The notes: generated by a model from the sequence alone, not told the origin. A stretch of 37,115 bases of DNA from Paenalicyclobacillus cellulosilyticus (GCF_014647315.1 NZ_BMOY01000028.1:1-37115); one strand, 5' to 3'. Shown: positions 23,985-35,245, numbered from the stretch's first letter. Made by a program: numbers and translations.

Positions 23985-25418
23985 TCACCCAAGCGCCGCG
24001 CGCCGTGGCCGCAGGATGGGCGCCTCCGTCTCGCCGTCCCACGCCGTCACCTGCTCGACCAGCACGCCGCGCTGCAGCTCGCTGCCCGTTCGTTCGATGC
24101 GGACACGGCAAACCTCGCCCACGAGCCGCGCCGGATCGACACCGTCCGGGACGGGAAACACCACCTTCAAATAGTTATCCGCGGTGCCGACGAGCCAGAA
24201 CCTGCCGGAACCCGCGGCCGCGTCCGCGGCAGTTCCCTGGACGGGCGACCACGGTTCCTCCGGGATGACCTCGACCGTCCGGCCGAGAAACCCGCGCGCG
24301 TATTCCGCCGTCAACCGCTGCGACAACCGGATCAGGCGCTGTACCCGCTCCTCTTTCACGCGCTCCGGCACCTGATCCGGAAACTTCGCGGCCGGCGTCC
24401 CGGTGCGCGGCGAATACGGGAACACGTGCAGTTGCGCGAACCGCTGCTCCGCCACGAACGACTCGGTGGCGGCGAAGTACTCGTCCGTCTCGCCCGGAAA
24501 ACCGACGATGATGTCGGACGTCACGGCGACCCCGGGCAGGGCGGCGCGGATGCGCGCCAGTTTGCCGGCGTACGCCTCCACCGTGTAATGACGGTTCATC
24601 CGCTTGAGCACCTGATTGTGCCCGGCCTGCAGCGGGATGTGCAGGTGGCGGCAGATCTTGCGCGACGCCGCCAACACTTCCAACAGATGGTCGTCGATCT
24701 CGCTGGCCTCGATGGAACTGATGCGGATGCGGTAGATCTCGTCCACCTTTTCCAAATCGGCCAACAGGTGCGCGAGGCGGTATCCGTCGAGGTCCGCTCC
24801 ATATCCACCCGTGTGGATGCCGGTGAGGACGATTTCCCGGTACCCGGCCGCCGCCAGCTTCCTGGCCTGCGCGATGACCTTCTCCGGTTTGCGGCTGCGG
24901 ATCAGCCCGCGCGCGTACGGGATGATGCAGAAGGTGCAGAAGTGGTTGCAACCGTCCTGGATTTTCAAGCTCGCGCGCGATCGCTCCTCGAAGTACGGGA
25001 CGTCGAGCTCGTCGAACTCCCGCGCCTTGAGGATGTTGCCGACCGCCCGCACCGGCGTCGGATACGGGTGTTGCTCCTGCCAGACCTGTTCCACCAGTTC
25101 GACGATCTGCGACTTGCGGTCGTTGCCGACAATCAGGTCGACACCGTGGATGGCGGCCACTTCGTCCGGCGCCACCTGGGCGTAACACCCGGTCACGACG
25201 ACCACCGCGTCCGGGTTGGTCCGTACCGCGCGCCGGATCACCTGGCGCGACTTGCGGTCGCCCGTGTTGGTGACGGAACACGTGTTGATGACATACACGT
25301 CCGCCTTTTCCTCAAACGGCACCTGCCTGTATCCTGCTGCCTTGAACTTCTGCCAGATGCCTTCGGTGTCGTAGAAGTTCACCTTGCAGCCGAGTGTATG
25401 AAACGCCACCGTCCGCAT
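23985..25418 (-). CDS. mtaB: tRNA N6-threonylcarbamoyladenosine(37) methylthiotransferase
   Basis: The 477-residue radical-SAM enzyme MtaB adds a methylthio group to t6A37 of tRNA. The N-terminal UPF0004 domain has the three cluster cysteines C11 (FHTLGCKVN), C47 (INTCSVT) and C78 (VTGCYAQ). The radical-SAM site is CNHFCTFC (157-164), followed by ARGLIRSR. A C-terminal TRAM RNA-binding domain ends the protein. The ATG at 25418 has GAGAGGAGG 7 bases upstream; the longer open frame overlaps rsmE and is not used. It is downstream of rsmE by 32 bases, in the conserved dnaJ-prmA-rsmE-mtaB order. Confidence 0.96.
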   Translation of the reverse strand: MRTVAFHTLGCKVNFYDTEGIWQKFKAAGYRQVPFEEKADVYVINTCSVTNTGDRKSRQVIRRAVRTNPDAVVVVTGCYAQVAPDEVAAIHGVDLIVGNDRKSQIVELVEQVWQEQHPYPTPVRAVGNILKAREFDELDVPYFEERSRASLKIQDGCNHFCTFCIIPYARGLIRSRKPEKVIAQARKLAAAGYREIVLTGIHTGGYGADLDGYRLAHLLADLEKVDEIYRIRISSIEASEIDDHLLEVLAASRKICRHLHIPLQAGHNQVLKRMNRHYTVEAYAGKLARIRAALPGVAVTSDIIVGFPGETDEYFAATESFVAEQRFAQLHVFPYSPRTGTPAAKFPDQVPERVKEERVQRLIRLSQRLTAEYARGFLGRTVEVIPEEPWSPVQGTAADAAAGSGRFWLVGTADNYLKVVFPVPDGVDPARLVGEVCRVRIERTGSELQRGVLVEQVTAWDGETEAPILRPRRAALG

Positions 25419-25450
25419 GCCCAATCCTCCTCTCGCGGGCGGGTACCGGC

Positions 25451-26197
25451 CTACGCGAGGTCTCCCCATTCGTACAACGCCAACGCGACCGCCACCGGTC
25501 CGGCCGTCTCCGTGCGCAGGATGCGGCGGCCGAGGCTCACCGGCTGCGCCGAGAACCGTTCCACGAACAGCGCACGATCCGCGGCGGACCATCCACCCTC
25601 GGGACCGACGGCGAGCGCAGCGACACAAGGGCCGGACTGGCGCAGCGCCCGGCCCAGATGGTTCGCCGCTTCCGCTTCGTCGAGCAACCAGACGCGCGCG
25701 ACACCGCGCGCCGCCAACCAAGCGGATACTTCCGCGGCATCGTGGGCAAAGCCCACGCTCGGCACCTCGTCCCGCTGCGACTGGCTGGCCGCTTCGGCGG
25801 CGATCCGCTGCCAACGCGCCACCTTGGCCCCAGCCCGGTCCCGGGAGAGCTTGGTCACCGAGTGTGCGGCGGCGAACGCCAGCACGCCGGCAACCCCTAT
25901 CTCCGTGGCCTTCTGGATGATGACATCCATTTTATCACCCTTCGGGAGCGCCTGGATCAGGAAAACCTTGTGCACCGGTCCGCTCTCCGGCAGGAGGCTC
26001 TCCGCGACCAACTCCACCTCGCCCGACCGCGGGTCAACCGCACAGACGCGGCACAACCAGGCCCCGCCGGCCGCCGCGACCGGGACGGTTTCCCCGCTTC
26101 GCACCCGCAGGACGCGGGCATAGTGATGACCCGTCTCTCCCGTCAGGCGGACCACCGCTTGGGGGGCAAGGGCATGCGGCAAGAAGACGCGGGGCAT
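25451..26197 (-). CDS. rsmE: 16S rRNA (uracil1498-N3)-methyltransferase RsmE
   Basis: The 248-residue SPOUT methyltransferase methylates U1498 of 16S rRNA. It has an N-terminal PUA-like domain (GETGHHYARVLRVRSGETV), then QALPKGDKMDVIIQKATEIG, and the C-terminal trefoil-knot SAM site AVGPEGGWSAAD plus GRRILRTETAGPVAVAL. I start it at ATG 26197, which shares its A with the TGA of prmA; the preceding GTG at 26200 is equally possible. GGAAG lies 6-9 bases upstream. Translational coupling with prmA is likely. Confidence 0.95.
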   Translation of the reverse strand: MPRVFLPHALAPQAVVRLTGETGHHYARVLRVRSGETVPVAAAGGAWLCRVCAVDPRSGEVELVAESLLPESGPVHKVFLIQALPKGDKMDVIIQKATEIGVAGVLAFAAAHSVTKLSRDRAGAKVARWQRIAAEAASQSQRDEVPSVGFAHDAAEVSAWLAARGVARVWLLDEAEAANHLGRALRQSGPCVAALAVGPEGGWSAADRALFVERFSAQPVSLGRRILRTETAGPVAVALALYEWGDLA

Positions 26198-27141
26198 CAC
26201 CAGCGCTTCCGGGCGGTCAAGGCCACCCAGTCGTCCCGGAACGCTGCGTGCGTCACCACCAGGCCGGCGCGTTCAAGCGCGTCGCGGACCGCCGCCTCTT
26301 GACTTGTGACGAAACCGGAAGCGATGAACCACCCGTTCGGCCGCAGGCGGGCACTGGCTGCCGGAGCAAGTCCGATGACGGCATCGCGCAAGATGTTGGC
26401 CACCAAGCCGTCGAAGGATGCATCCGCCGGCAGCGCGGCGAGCAGATCCCCTTGCACCACCGCGACCACCGTCGCGACGCCGTTGTCGGCGACGTTGTCC
26501 TTGGCTACCTTCACGGCGACCGGATCGATGTCGATGGCGACCACCCGCCGGGCGCCGAGTTTGGCGGCCGCGATGGACAGGATGCCGGTGCCGCACCCGA
26601 CATCCGCCACCTCATCCCCCGGCTGCACGGCTTCCTCGAGCGCCTCCAGGCACAGTTTGGTGGTCGCGTGCGTGCCGGTCCCGAACGCCATGCCGGGTTC
26701 CATGAAGATGGGCATCCGGTCCGGGTAGGGACGGGACGACGCTTCCCACCGCGGCACCACCGCCAGCCGGCGGCCGACCGCCATGGCGCGGTAGTGCTCC
26801 TTCCATGCGTTCTCCCACGACGACTCGTCCACCAAGGACAGCTGCGCCGCCGCTGCCTCGCCGGCCGGCAACCCGGCCGCCCGAATCCGCTCGGCCGCGT
26901 CGGCAAGGCGCCGCCTCACCTCGGCCGCCGCCACGCCCTCCGGGAGATACACCGCCACCTCCACCGCCTCCGGGTGAAGCAGGCGATCCGGAAACCACTC
27001 CCCCGTGTTGAGTTCGAGCGCGCCCGCGGGGTAAACCCCTTCCATCGCGACACCCTGCACCTCAGGCCATTCCTGGAGCAGGGCGCCCCAGGCCTCCGCC
27101 GCTTCGTGGGGGACCTTGAGTTTCACTTCCCACCAACGCAC
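26197..27141 (-). CDS. prmA: Ribosomal protein L11 methyltransferase PrmA
   Basis: The 314-residue enzyme trimethylates ribosomal protein L11. The N-terminal substrate-recognition domain precedes a class I methyltransferase with FMEPGMAFGTGTHATTKLCL and the SAM loop VADVGCGTGILSIAAAKLGA, then VAIDIDPVAV and FDGLVANIL. I start at GTG 27141 (VRWWEVKLKV) with GAGGTGA just upstream; TTG 27162 in the same frame is possible but would overlap the end of dnaJ. It follows dnaJ by 17 bases and is coupled to rsmE. Confidence 0.94.
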   Translation of the reverse strand: MRWWEVKLKVPHEAAEAWGALLQEWPEVQGVAMEGVYPAGALELNTGEWFPDRLLHPEAVEVAVYLPEGVAAAEVRRRLADAAERIRAAGLPAGEAAAAQLSLVDESSWENAWKEHYRAMAVGRRLAVVPRWEASSRPYPDRMPIFMEPGMAFGTGTHATTKLCLEALEEAVQPGDEVADVGCGTGILSIAAAKLGARRVVAIDIDPVAVKVAKDNVADNGVATVVAVVQGDLLAALPADASFDGLVANILRDAVIGLAPAASARLRPNGWFIASGFVTSQEAAVRDALERAGLVVTHAAFRDDWVALTARKRW

Positions 27142-27158
27142 ACCGTTCACCTCACGCT

Positions 27159-28298
27159 TCAACGGTCACCCAAAAACGCGCTCTTCATCCGCTCGATGAA
27201 CGTGCGCGCCTGCTCATGCGGCGTCTCGCCCAACTCGTTGCCGAACTCCCGCAGCAATTGCTTTTGGCGCTCGGTGAGGCGCGTCGGCGTGATGACGTGC
27301 ACCCGGACATGCTCGTCCCCGCGCTGATTCGGGTTCCCGAGCTTCGGAATGCCTTTTCCGCGCAACCGGAACGACGTCCCGGTCTGCGTCCCTTCCGGAA
27401 TGCGCAGCTTCACCTTGCCGTCGAGCGTCGGTACCTCAATCTCGTCTCCGAGCGCCGCCTGCACGAACGTCAACGGCACGTCGACGTAGACGTGGATCCC
27501 GTCCCGCTCGAACACCTCGTGCGGCTTCACCCGCACGACGATGTGCAGGTCGCCGGGCGGACCGCCGTTCGGACTCAGTTCCCCGCCGCCCGGAATGCGC
27601 AACCGCGTCCCCGTATCGACACCCGGCGGCACGTGGATGCGCACCGTCCGCCGTACCCGCCGCCGCCCCTTGCCGCCGCACTCCGGACATGGATGCGGAA
27701 TGCGCACGCCGCGCCCCTGACAGGCCGGACACACGCGCCGGTTGATCATGCGCCCGAACGGCGTGGTGACCACCGTCTGCTGCTCCCCGGTGCCGTGACA
27801 GGTCGGGCACGTCTCCGGGCGCGTGCCGGGACGCGCGCCCGATCCGCCGCAGTGCGAACACGTCTCGGTGCGCGGCACCTGGATCTCCTTGTCCGTGCCG
27901 AACGCCGCCTCTTCAAACTCGACTTCGAGTTCATATTCCAGATCCTGCCCGCGCTGCGGCCCGCGACGGCCGCCGCCGCCGAAAAACATGTCGAAGATGT
28001 CGCTGAAGCTGCCGAAGTCGCCGAACCCGTCGAACCCTGACGCGCCGGCTCCCGCGCCCGCGCCCATCCCCTGCATCGGGTCTTCGTGGCCGAACTGGTC
28101 ATAACGCCGCCGCTTTTCCGGGTCGGACAGCACCTCGTACGCTTCCGTGATCTCCTTGAATTTTTCCGCCGCCTGCGGATCGTCCTTGTTGACATCCGGA
28201 TGGTACTGGCGCGCCAGCCGGCGGTACGCGCGTTTGATCTCGTCCTGGCTGGCGTCCCGCGCGACGCCGAGTACCTCGTAATAATCCCGCTTGCTCAA
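27159..28298 (-). CDS. dnaJ: Chaperone DnaJ
   Basis: The 379-residue Hsp40 stimulates DnaK ATPase and delivers substrates. It has the J domain with HPD at 33-35, a Gly/Phe-rich linker ([20 protein letters not shown]), four zinc-finger repeats ([32 protein letters not shown]) and the C-terminal substrate domains. The start is TTG 28298, giving [11 protein letters not shown], with GGGAGGGGG 6 bases upstream; no ATG fits. It is 136 bases downstream of dnaK with two stem-loops between, so its expression relative to dnaK may be set at the RNA level. Confidence 0.97.
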   Translation of the reverse strand: MSKRDYYEVLGVARDASQDEIKRAYRRLARQYHPDVNKDDPQAAEKFKEITEAYEVLSDPEKRRRYDQFGHEDPMQGMGAGAGAGASGFDGFGDFGSFSDIFDMFFGGGGRRGPQRGQDLEYELEVEFEEAAFGTDKEIQVPRTETCSHCGGSGARPGTRPETCPTCHGTGEQQTVVTTPFGRMINRRVCPACQGRGVRIPHPCPECGGKGRRRVRRTVRIHVPPGVDTGTRLRIPGGGELSPNGGPPGDLHIVVRVKPHEVFERDGIHVYVDVPLTFVQAALGDEIEVPTLDGKVKLRIPEGTQTGTSFRLRGKGIPKLGNPNQRGDEHVRVHVITPTRLTERQKQLLREFGNELGETPHEQARTFIERMKSAFLGDR

Positions 28299-28336
28299 GG
28301 GTGACCCCCTCCCGCCGATGGGTCCGTGGACAATGA

Positions 28337-28363
28337 CATGGCAGGGAATCACTCCCTGCCATG
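28337..28363 (-). other. Intercistronic stem-loop 2 between dnaK and dnaJ
   Basis: A perfect 11-bp inverted repeat, CATGGCAGGGA/TCCCTGCCATG (28337-28347, 28353-28363), with a 5-base loop. No T-run follows on either strand, so it is not a standard terminator; RNA stability or processing is more likely. It lies 22 bases before the dnaJ ribosome-binding region. Confidence 0.7.
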
Positions 28364-28395
28364 CCACCTTGCACGCACCGGACGACATCGGCCTT

Positions 28396-28431
28396 TCCGT
28401 GTTCTCCGGGCTTCAACCCGAAAAGCACGGA
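28396..28431 (-). other. Intercistronic stem-loop 1 after dnaK
   Basis: A 15-bp stem (28396-28410 with 28417-28431; one mismatch and two G-U pairs in the minus-strand RNA) with a 6-base loop begins three bases past the dnaK stop codon. It lacks a T-run, so it looks like a partial attenuator or a 3'-end protecting structure. Confidence 0.65.
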
Positions 28432-28434
28432 CAC

Positions 28435-30309
<1,875 letters not shown>

Positions 30310-31113
30310 TCACACACTTACCTTGACCATCGCCGGGCGCAGCACCTTGTCGTGCAGCCAATACCCTTTTTGCAGTTCGAGCACGACGGTGCCGGGCGCC
30401 ACGCCCTCCCCCGCCGGCTCCTGCATCACCGCCTCATGGAGCGACGGATCGAACGGTTGACCCACCACGTCCATCGGGCGCACGCCGTGCTTCTCCAAAA
30501 TGCCAAGCAGCTGCCGGTGCACCATCTCGACCCCGGCGCGCAACTCCGCGCTCGCGCCCTCCGCCGTGAACGCGGCGAGCGCGCGCTCAAAGTTGTCCAC
30601 GACCGGCAACAGGTCGGAGAGCAGCTTTTGCGCCGCGAACTTCTGCAAATCTTCCTTTTCTTGCCGTGTCCGCTTGCGGAAATTGTCAAAGTCCGCGTGG
30701 ACGCGCAGCAGCTGTTGGCGCAGCGACGCCAATTCGGCCTGCGCCACGGCGAGCTGCTCCGCCGCGGACGGCGCGGCCGCAAGCGCCTCCCCGCCCGTGT
30801 CCTCCGCCGCACGGGCGCCGGCCTGCGCTTCGTCCGCGCCCCCTGCTTCCGGCGGCGCCGCTTCCTGGTCGCGCCGGGTTTCCTGCTGCGGTGCGCAACC
30901 GTGCGCGTCCGCTGCCTGCGATCCCGCTATAGCCTCGTCCGCTACAGCCTCGTCCGCTACAGCCTCGTCCGCTGCGGCGTCACCCGCCGCGGGCACACCC
31001 GGGTCCGCGGGCGCGACAGCGGCGTCTTCCTGCCCGGCACGCCGGCCGTCTTCGTCTTTGCCTTGCCCGTCTTGAGCTTGGATTGCGCCATCAGAACGCC
31101 GTTCTTCGGTCAA
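30310..31113 (-). CDS. grpE: Nucleotide exchange factor GrpE with extended N-terminus
   Basis: The 267-residue protein is the nucleotide-exchange factor for DnaK. The conserved half begins near residue 120 (AEQLAVAQAELASLRQQLLR, then VHADFDNFRKRTRQEKEDLQ) and ends with FDPSLHEAVMQEP and GYWLHDKVLRPAMVKV. The first 115 or so residues are a disordered, Ala/Glu/Asp-rich tail, much longer than the usual 30-50, and include ADEAVADEAVADEA encoded by a 15-bp tandem repeat. I start at TTG 31113, since GAGGGGGA lies 8 bases upstream and 13 bases separate it from the hrcA stop; a GTG at 31134 would be an alternative but lacks a ribosome-binding site. Confidence 0.95.
   Translation of the reverse strand: MTEERRSDGAIQAQDGQGKDEDGRRAGQEDAAVAPADPGVPAAGDAAADEAVADEAVADEAIAGSQAADAHGCAPQQETRRDQEAAPPEAGGADEAQAGARAAEDTGGEALAAAPSAAEQLAVAQAELASLRQQLLRVHADFDNFRKRTRQEKEDLQKFAAQKLLSDLLPVVDNFERALAAFTAEGASAELRAGVEMVHRQLLGILEKHGVRPMDVVGQPFDPSLHEAVMQEPAGEGVAPGTVVLELQKGYWLHDKVLRPAMVKVSV
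30925..30969. repeat. 15-bp tandem repeat in grpE
   Basis: Three copies of CGCTACAGCCTCGTC (first copy with one change) encode the VADEA-type repeats in the disordered N-terminal tail of GrpE. Units are in frame, so copy changes would keep the gene intact. Confidence 0.85.
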
Positions 31114-31126
31114 GGCCGAGTCCCCC

Positions 31127-32170
31127 TCATCCACTCGCCTGTTTCGTCATCCAATCGCTGAGCGCGTGCGAGACATATTCCAAGATCCGGATGACGCGCG
31201 CGTAATTCATGCGCGTCGGTCCCAGGACGCCGATGCTGCCGACCGGAACACCCTGGATGGTGTACGTCGCCGACACGACCGTGCAGTCCTGGAGCGTCGG
31301 AATGCCGTTCTCCATGCCAATCCGCACCTGCACACCCGGCGTCTGTGCCGCGGGCAGCATCTGGCTGACGCGGTCAGGGCGTTCAAGCAGGGCCAACAGC
31401 GGCCGCACCTTGTCGACGTTCCGAAACTCGGGCTGCGCCAGGATGTTCGTGGTGCCGCCGACGAACACCCGCTCCCGCGCCTCGGCCAAGCGCGCCAGTT
31501 CGTCCAAAAACGCCATGGCGTCGTCGTACCGCTCCGTGACGCGCGCCAGCTCCTCTGCGATTTCGTGGCTCAACTGGGAGCGGAAACGGTACAACGGCAC
31601 CCCGGCCAGCTTGTCGTTCAACAGGTTGACCATGCGCACGACATCGTCCGACGAGACGCCCTCCGACAGCTGCACGTGGCGGGTCTCCACTTGCCCCGTG
31701 TCGGTGACGAGGATGGCCACCGCAGCTCCGGGCCGCAGCGGAATGAGCTGGATCTGACGGATCTTCTCCTGGTACACATGCGGCCCCATCACGATGGAGG
31801 TGTATTGGGTCAGCTCGGAGAGCACGAGCGCCGTCTCGTGGATCAACCGCTCCATCTCGCCGCGCTGCCGCTGGAAGTGCTCCCGCAGCACCGACAGGGT
31901 CTGGTTGTCGATCTCCACCCTCCCCATCAGGTTGTCCACATAGAACCGATAGCCCTTTTGGGAAGGGATGCGGCCTGCCGACGTATGCGGTTGGTCGAGA
32001 TACCCCATCTCTTCCAAATCGGACATCTCGTTGCGGATGGTCGCCGCGCTCAGGTGGATCTCATCGTGTTTGGATAACGTTCGCGAACCGACCGGTTCAG
32101 CCGAACGGACGTAATCCTCGACGATGGCACTCAAGATCAGCCTTTGCCTCGGCGTCAGCACCGCCCTCAC
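31127..32170 (-). CDS. hrcA: Heat-inducible transcription repressor HrcA
   Basis: The 347-residue repressor binds CIRCE and turns off the dnaK and groE operons when GroEL is free. It has an N-terminal winged helix (RLILSAIVEDYVRSAEPVGS, then LSKHDEIHLSAATIRNEMSDL and HTSAGRIPSQKGYRFYVD) and the GAF-like core, ending in RVIRILEYVSHALSDWM. The start is GTG 32170, 12 bases past the CIRCE. A perfect CIRCE and consensus promoter lie directly upstream, giving autorepression. It is the first gene of hrcA-grpE-dnaK-dnaJ. Confidence 0.97.
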   Translation of the reverse strand: MRAVLTPRQRLILSAIVEDYVRSAEPVGSRTLSKHDEIHLSAATIRNEMSDLEEMGYLDQPHTSAGRIPSQKGYRFYVDNLMGRVEIDNQTLSVLREHFQRQRGEMERLIHETALVLSELTQYTSIVMGPHVYQEKIRQIQLIPLRPGAAVAILVTDTGQVETRHVQLSEGVSSDDVVRMVNLLNDKLAGVPLYRFRSQLSHEIAEELARVTERYDDAMAFLDELARLAEARERVFVGGTTNILAQPEFRNVDKVRPLLALLERPDRVSQMLPAAQTPGVQVRIGMENGIPTLQDCTVVSATYTIQGVPVGSIGVLGPTRMNYARVIRILEYVSHALSDWMTKQASG

Positions 32171-32182
32171 CCCACTTCACGA

Positions 32183-32209
32183 TTAGCACTCTGAGCCGCC
32201 GAGTGCTAA
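32183..32209 (-). promoter_or_regulatory. CIRCE operator (HrcA binding site)
   Basis: Perfect TTAGCACTC (32183-32191), 9-base spacer and GAGTGCTAA (32201-32209), exactly the CIRCE consensus. It lies just downstream of the -10 box of the hrcA promoter, where HrcA binding would block transcription. Confidence 0.97.
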
Positions 32210-32220
32210 GACCCACCTTG

Positions 32221-32249
32221 AACATAGCAAGTGGCCGCACACTTGTCAA
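32221..32249 (-). promoter_or_regulatory. Sigma-A promoter of the hrcA operon
   Basis: Minus-strand TTGACA (32244-32249), a 17-base spacer and TATGTT (32221-32226). The -35 box overlaps the hemW stop codon (TGA at 32246-32248). The CIRCE starts 11 bases after the -10. Confidence 0.85.
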
Positions 32250-33412
32250 TGACGGTCGAGGAACGCTGCAAACACCTCATTGGCCACCGGCCATGCGCGA
32301 TCCGTCAGGTGCAGGCGGTCCCCCGTCCACGCCACGAGGCCCCGCGCCGCCAGATCGGCGATGACCGGCCCGTACCGATCCAGCATGTCGATGCCGTGGC
32401 GTTCGCGAAACCGCGCCCGCGATACGCCCTCCCGCAGCCGCAGGCCGAGGATCATCGTGTCTTCCATCATTTCGTCCGGCCCGACGGGATGCGTCCAAGC
32501 CAGCGGCCGCATCCCCGCGCGCACCCGCTCCATGTACGCACGCAGGGGACGGACGTTCTCGTACCGCCAGCCCGCGACGTACCCGTGGGCCGACACACCC
32601 GCCGCCAGGTACGGCTCGTTCCGCCAGTAGACCAGGTTGTGCCGTGCCTCGCCGCCCGGCCGCGCGAAGTTGCTCACTTCGTAATGGACGTATCCGGCGC
32701 GGGTGAGCGTGTCGCGGACGAGATCGTACATGTCGGCTTCGAGGTCCTCCCCCGGGAGCTGGATGCGGCCCTCCGCCAACCACTCGTGCCACGGCGTACC
32801 AGGCTCCACCTTGAGCCAGTAGGCCGAGATGTGCTCCACCCCGAGCGCGATGGTCTCGCGCAGGGCGTCCGCCACGTCGGCAAGCGTCTGGTCCGGCAAG
32901 CCGAACATCAGATCCACGTTCACCCGGGTGAAGCCGGCCGCTTGCGCGCCGCGCACGGCCTCCCGCACCGCCCCGGCGTCGTGCGTGCGGCCCATGGCGG
33001 CGAGCAAACGCGGATTGAACGTCTGCGCCCCGAAACTGAGGCGGTTGATGCCCGCCTCGCGATACGCGGCGAGGCGGCGGTCGTCGAGGGTCCCCGGATT
33101 CGCCTCCGCCGTCACCTCGGCGTCCGGCCGCAACCCGAAGCACGACCGCACCGCCGCCATGATGCGCTGCATCTGCGCGCCGCTGAGCAGGCTCGGGGTG
33201 CCGCCGCCGAAGAACACCGTTTGCAGCGGTTCCCGGACGAGCGGCGCCAGCATGGCGAGTTCGCGCAGGAGGGCGTCCACGTACGCGTCGATGGCCTCCT
33301 GCGGTGCGACATAGGTGGTGAAGTCGCAGTAGTGGCAACGGCTTGCACAAAACGGGATGTGGATGTACAGCGCCGTCACCGGGATCTCACCCGGCCAGAC
33401 CGGACCCTGCAC
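32246..33412 (-). CDS. hemW: Radical SAM heme chaperone HemW
   Basis: The 388-residue protein is HemW, a heme-binding radical-SAM protein related to coproporphyrinogen dehydrogenase HemN. It begins with ALYIHIPFCASRCHYCDF, where the three cysteines hold the [4Fe-4S] cluster. FFGGGTPSLL, EANPGTLDD and GINRLSFGAQTF follow, and the C-terminal HemN domain includes EDTMILGLRL. I choose GTG 33412, with GGGAGG 8 bases upstream, rather than the longer open frame. The gene lies between lepA and hrcA as in Bacillus. Its last codons contain the -35 box of the hrcA promoter. Confidence 0.95.
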   Translation of the reverse strand: MQGPVWPGEIPVTALYIHIPFCASRCHYCDFTTYVAPQEAIDAYVDALLRELAMLAPLVREPLQTVFFGGGTPSLLSGAQMQRIMAAVRSCFGLRPDAEVTAEANPGTLDDRRLAAYREAGINRLSFGAQTFNPRLLAAMGRTHDAGAVREAVRGAQAAGFTRVNVDLMFGLPDQTLADVADALRETIALGVEHISAYWLKVEPGTPWHEWLAEGRIQLPGEDLEADMYDLVRDTLTRAGYVHYEVSNFARPGGEARHNLVYWRNEPYLAAGVSAHGYVAGWRYENVRPLRAYMERVRAGMRPLAWTHPVGPDEMMEDTMILGLRLREGVSRARFRERHGIDMLDRYGPVIADLAARGLVAWTGDRLHLTDRAWPVANEVFAAFLDRH

Positions 33413-33442
33413 CCCGCTCACCTCCCGGCCGCGCACGGCGGT

Positions 33443-35245
33443 TCAGTCGATCCGCAACACCGCCATGAACGCCTCCTGCGGCACCTCGACGCTGCCCACC
33501 TGTTTCAGCCGTTTCTTGCCTTCCTTCTGCTTCTCGAGCAGTTTGCGCTTGCGAGTGACGTCGCCGCCGTAACACTTGGCCAACACGTTCTTGCGCAGGG
33601 CGCGGATGGTCTCCCGGGCGATGACCCGGTTCCCGATGGCCGCCTGGATGGGCACCTCGAACATCTGGCGCGGGATGAGTTCCTTCAACTTCTCGCACAA
33701 CACCCGCCCGCGCTGGTACGCCTTGTCGCGGTGGACGATGAACGACAAGGCGTCAATCACCTCGCCGTTGAGCAGGATGTCCATCTTCACCAGGTTGCTC
33801 GGCCGGTATCCGGCCAGCTCGTAGTCGAACGAGGCGTAACCGCGCGTCGACGACTTCAAACGGTCGAAGAAGTCGTAGACAATCTCCGCCAGCGGCAACT
33901 CGTAGGTGAGCGTGGCCCGCGCCGCATCGAGGTATTGCATGTCCTTGAAGACCCCGCGCTTCTCCTGGCACAACTCCATCACCGGCCCGATGTGGTCTTT
34001 CGGCACGATGATGGTCGCCTTGACGTACGGCTCTTCGATGCGGTCAATCCGTTCGGCCGGCGGCATTTTGCTCGGGTTGTCGATCTCGACGCGCGATCCG
34101 TCGGTCAGGTACACGTGATACACGACGCTCGGCGCCGTGGTGATGAGCGTCAGATGGTACTCCCGCTCCAGCCGCTCCTGGACGATCTCCATGTGCAACA
34201 ATCCCAAAAAGCCGCAGCGAAAACCGAAGCCGAGCGCGCTGGATGTCTCCGGCTCGAACGTGAGCGCGGCGTCGTTGAGCGACAGCTTCTCCAACGCCTC
34301 CCGCAGCGCCTGGTATTCGCTCGCATCCACCGGATAGAGGCCGCAGAACACCATCGGGTTGACCTTGCGGTAGCCCGGCAAGGGTGCTGCCGCCGGGCGG
34401 TCTGCCTCCGTCACCGTGTCGCCCACGCGGGTGTCGCGGACGTTTTTGATCCCGGCCGCGATGTAGCCGACCTCACCCGCTGTGAGGCTGTCCACCGGCT
34501 GCATGCGCGGGGTGAACACGCCGACTTCCGTCACTTCGAATTCGGCGCCGGTGGCCATCATCTTGATGCGCATGCCGGGGCGCACCTCGCCGTTGAAGAC
34601 GCGGATGTACACAATCACGCCCCGGTACGCGTCGTAGTGGGAATCGAAGATGAGCGCCTGCAGCGGCGCGCCGGCGTCCCCGCGGGGGGGCGGGATCTTG
34701 CGGACGATTTGTTCGAGCACATCCTCAATCCCAACCCCTGTCTTCGCCGAGGCCAGGACCGCGTCGCTGGCGTCCAGGCCGATGACCTCTTCAATCTCCC
34801 GCTTGACCCGCTCCGGATCAGCACTCGGCAGGTCAATCTTATTGATGACGGGAAGGATCTCCAGGTCGTTCTCCAAAGCCAAATACACGTTCGCCAAGGT
34901 CTGCGCCTCAATCCCTTGGGCGGCGTCGACGACGAGCAGCGCGCCTTCACACGCCGCCAGGCTGCGGGAAACTTCGTAGGTGAAGTCCACGTGGCCAGGC
35001 GTGTCGATGAGGTTGAGCTCGTACTCCTGGCCGTCTTTGGCCTTGTAGTAGAGCCGGACGGCCTGCAGCTTGATGGTGATGCCCCGCTCCCGCTCCAGGT
35101 CCATCTGGTCGAGCAGCTGGTCCTGCATCTCCCGTTCCGATACCGTCCCGGTGCGTTCGAGAATCCGGTCGGCGAGGGTCGACTTGCCGTGATCGATATG
35201 CGCGATGATGGAAAAGTTGCGGATCCGCTGCTGCCTGTCCTGCAC
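33443..35245 (-). CDS. lepA: Elongation factor 4 (LepA)
   Basis: The 600-residue translational GTPase LepA/EF4 acts on ribosomes during elongation or assembly. G1 is [17 protein letters not shown]3 [16 protein letters not shown] and G4 [13 protein letters not shown]. The C-terminal LepA-specific domain ends near [20 protein letters not shown]. The GTG at 35245 ([12 protein letters not shown]) has GGAGGG 9-10 bases upstream; the frame extends 48 codons further but that part is low-complexity and carries the promoter. It is 30 bases ahead of hemW. Confidence 0.97.
   Translation of the reverse strand: MQDRQQRIRNFSIIAHIDHGKSTLADRILERTGTVSEREMQDQLLDQMDLERERGITIKLQAVRLYYKAKDGQEYELNLIDTPGHVDFTYEVSRSLAACEGALLVVDAAQGIEAQTLANVYLALENDLEILPVINKIDLPSADPERVKREIEEVIGLDASDAVLASAKTGVGIEDVLEQIVRKIPPPRGDAGAPLQALIFDSHYDAYRGVIVYIRVFNGEVRPGMRIKMMATGAEFEVTEVGVFTPRMQPVDSLTAGEVGYIAAGIKNVRDTRVGDTVTEADRPAAAPLPGYRKVNPMVFCGLYPVDASEYQALREALEKLSLNDAALTFEPETSSALGFGFRCGFLGLLHMEIVQERLEREYHLTLITTAPSVVYHVYLTDGSRVEIDNPSKMPPAERIDRIEEPYVKATIIVPKDHIGPVMELCQEKRGVFKDMQYLDAARATLTYELPLAEIVYDFFDRLKSSTRGYASFDYELAGYRPSNLVKMDILLNGEVIDALSFIVHRDKAYQRGRVLCEKLKELIPRQMFEVPIQAAIGNRVIARETIRALRKNVLAKCYGGDVTRKRKLLEKQKEGKKRLKQVGSVEVPQEAFMAVLRID

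Noticed and set aside
21711..26123. A 1470-codon plus-strand open frame antisense to NUDIX-DeoC, mtaB and rsmE
   Set aside because: It is an antisense shadow of well-identified minus-strand genes in GC-rich DNA. Its translation is Arg/Pro/His-rich, has no recognisable domain and crosses gene boundaries.
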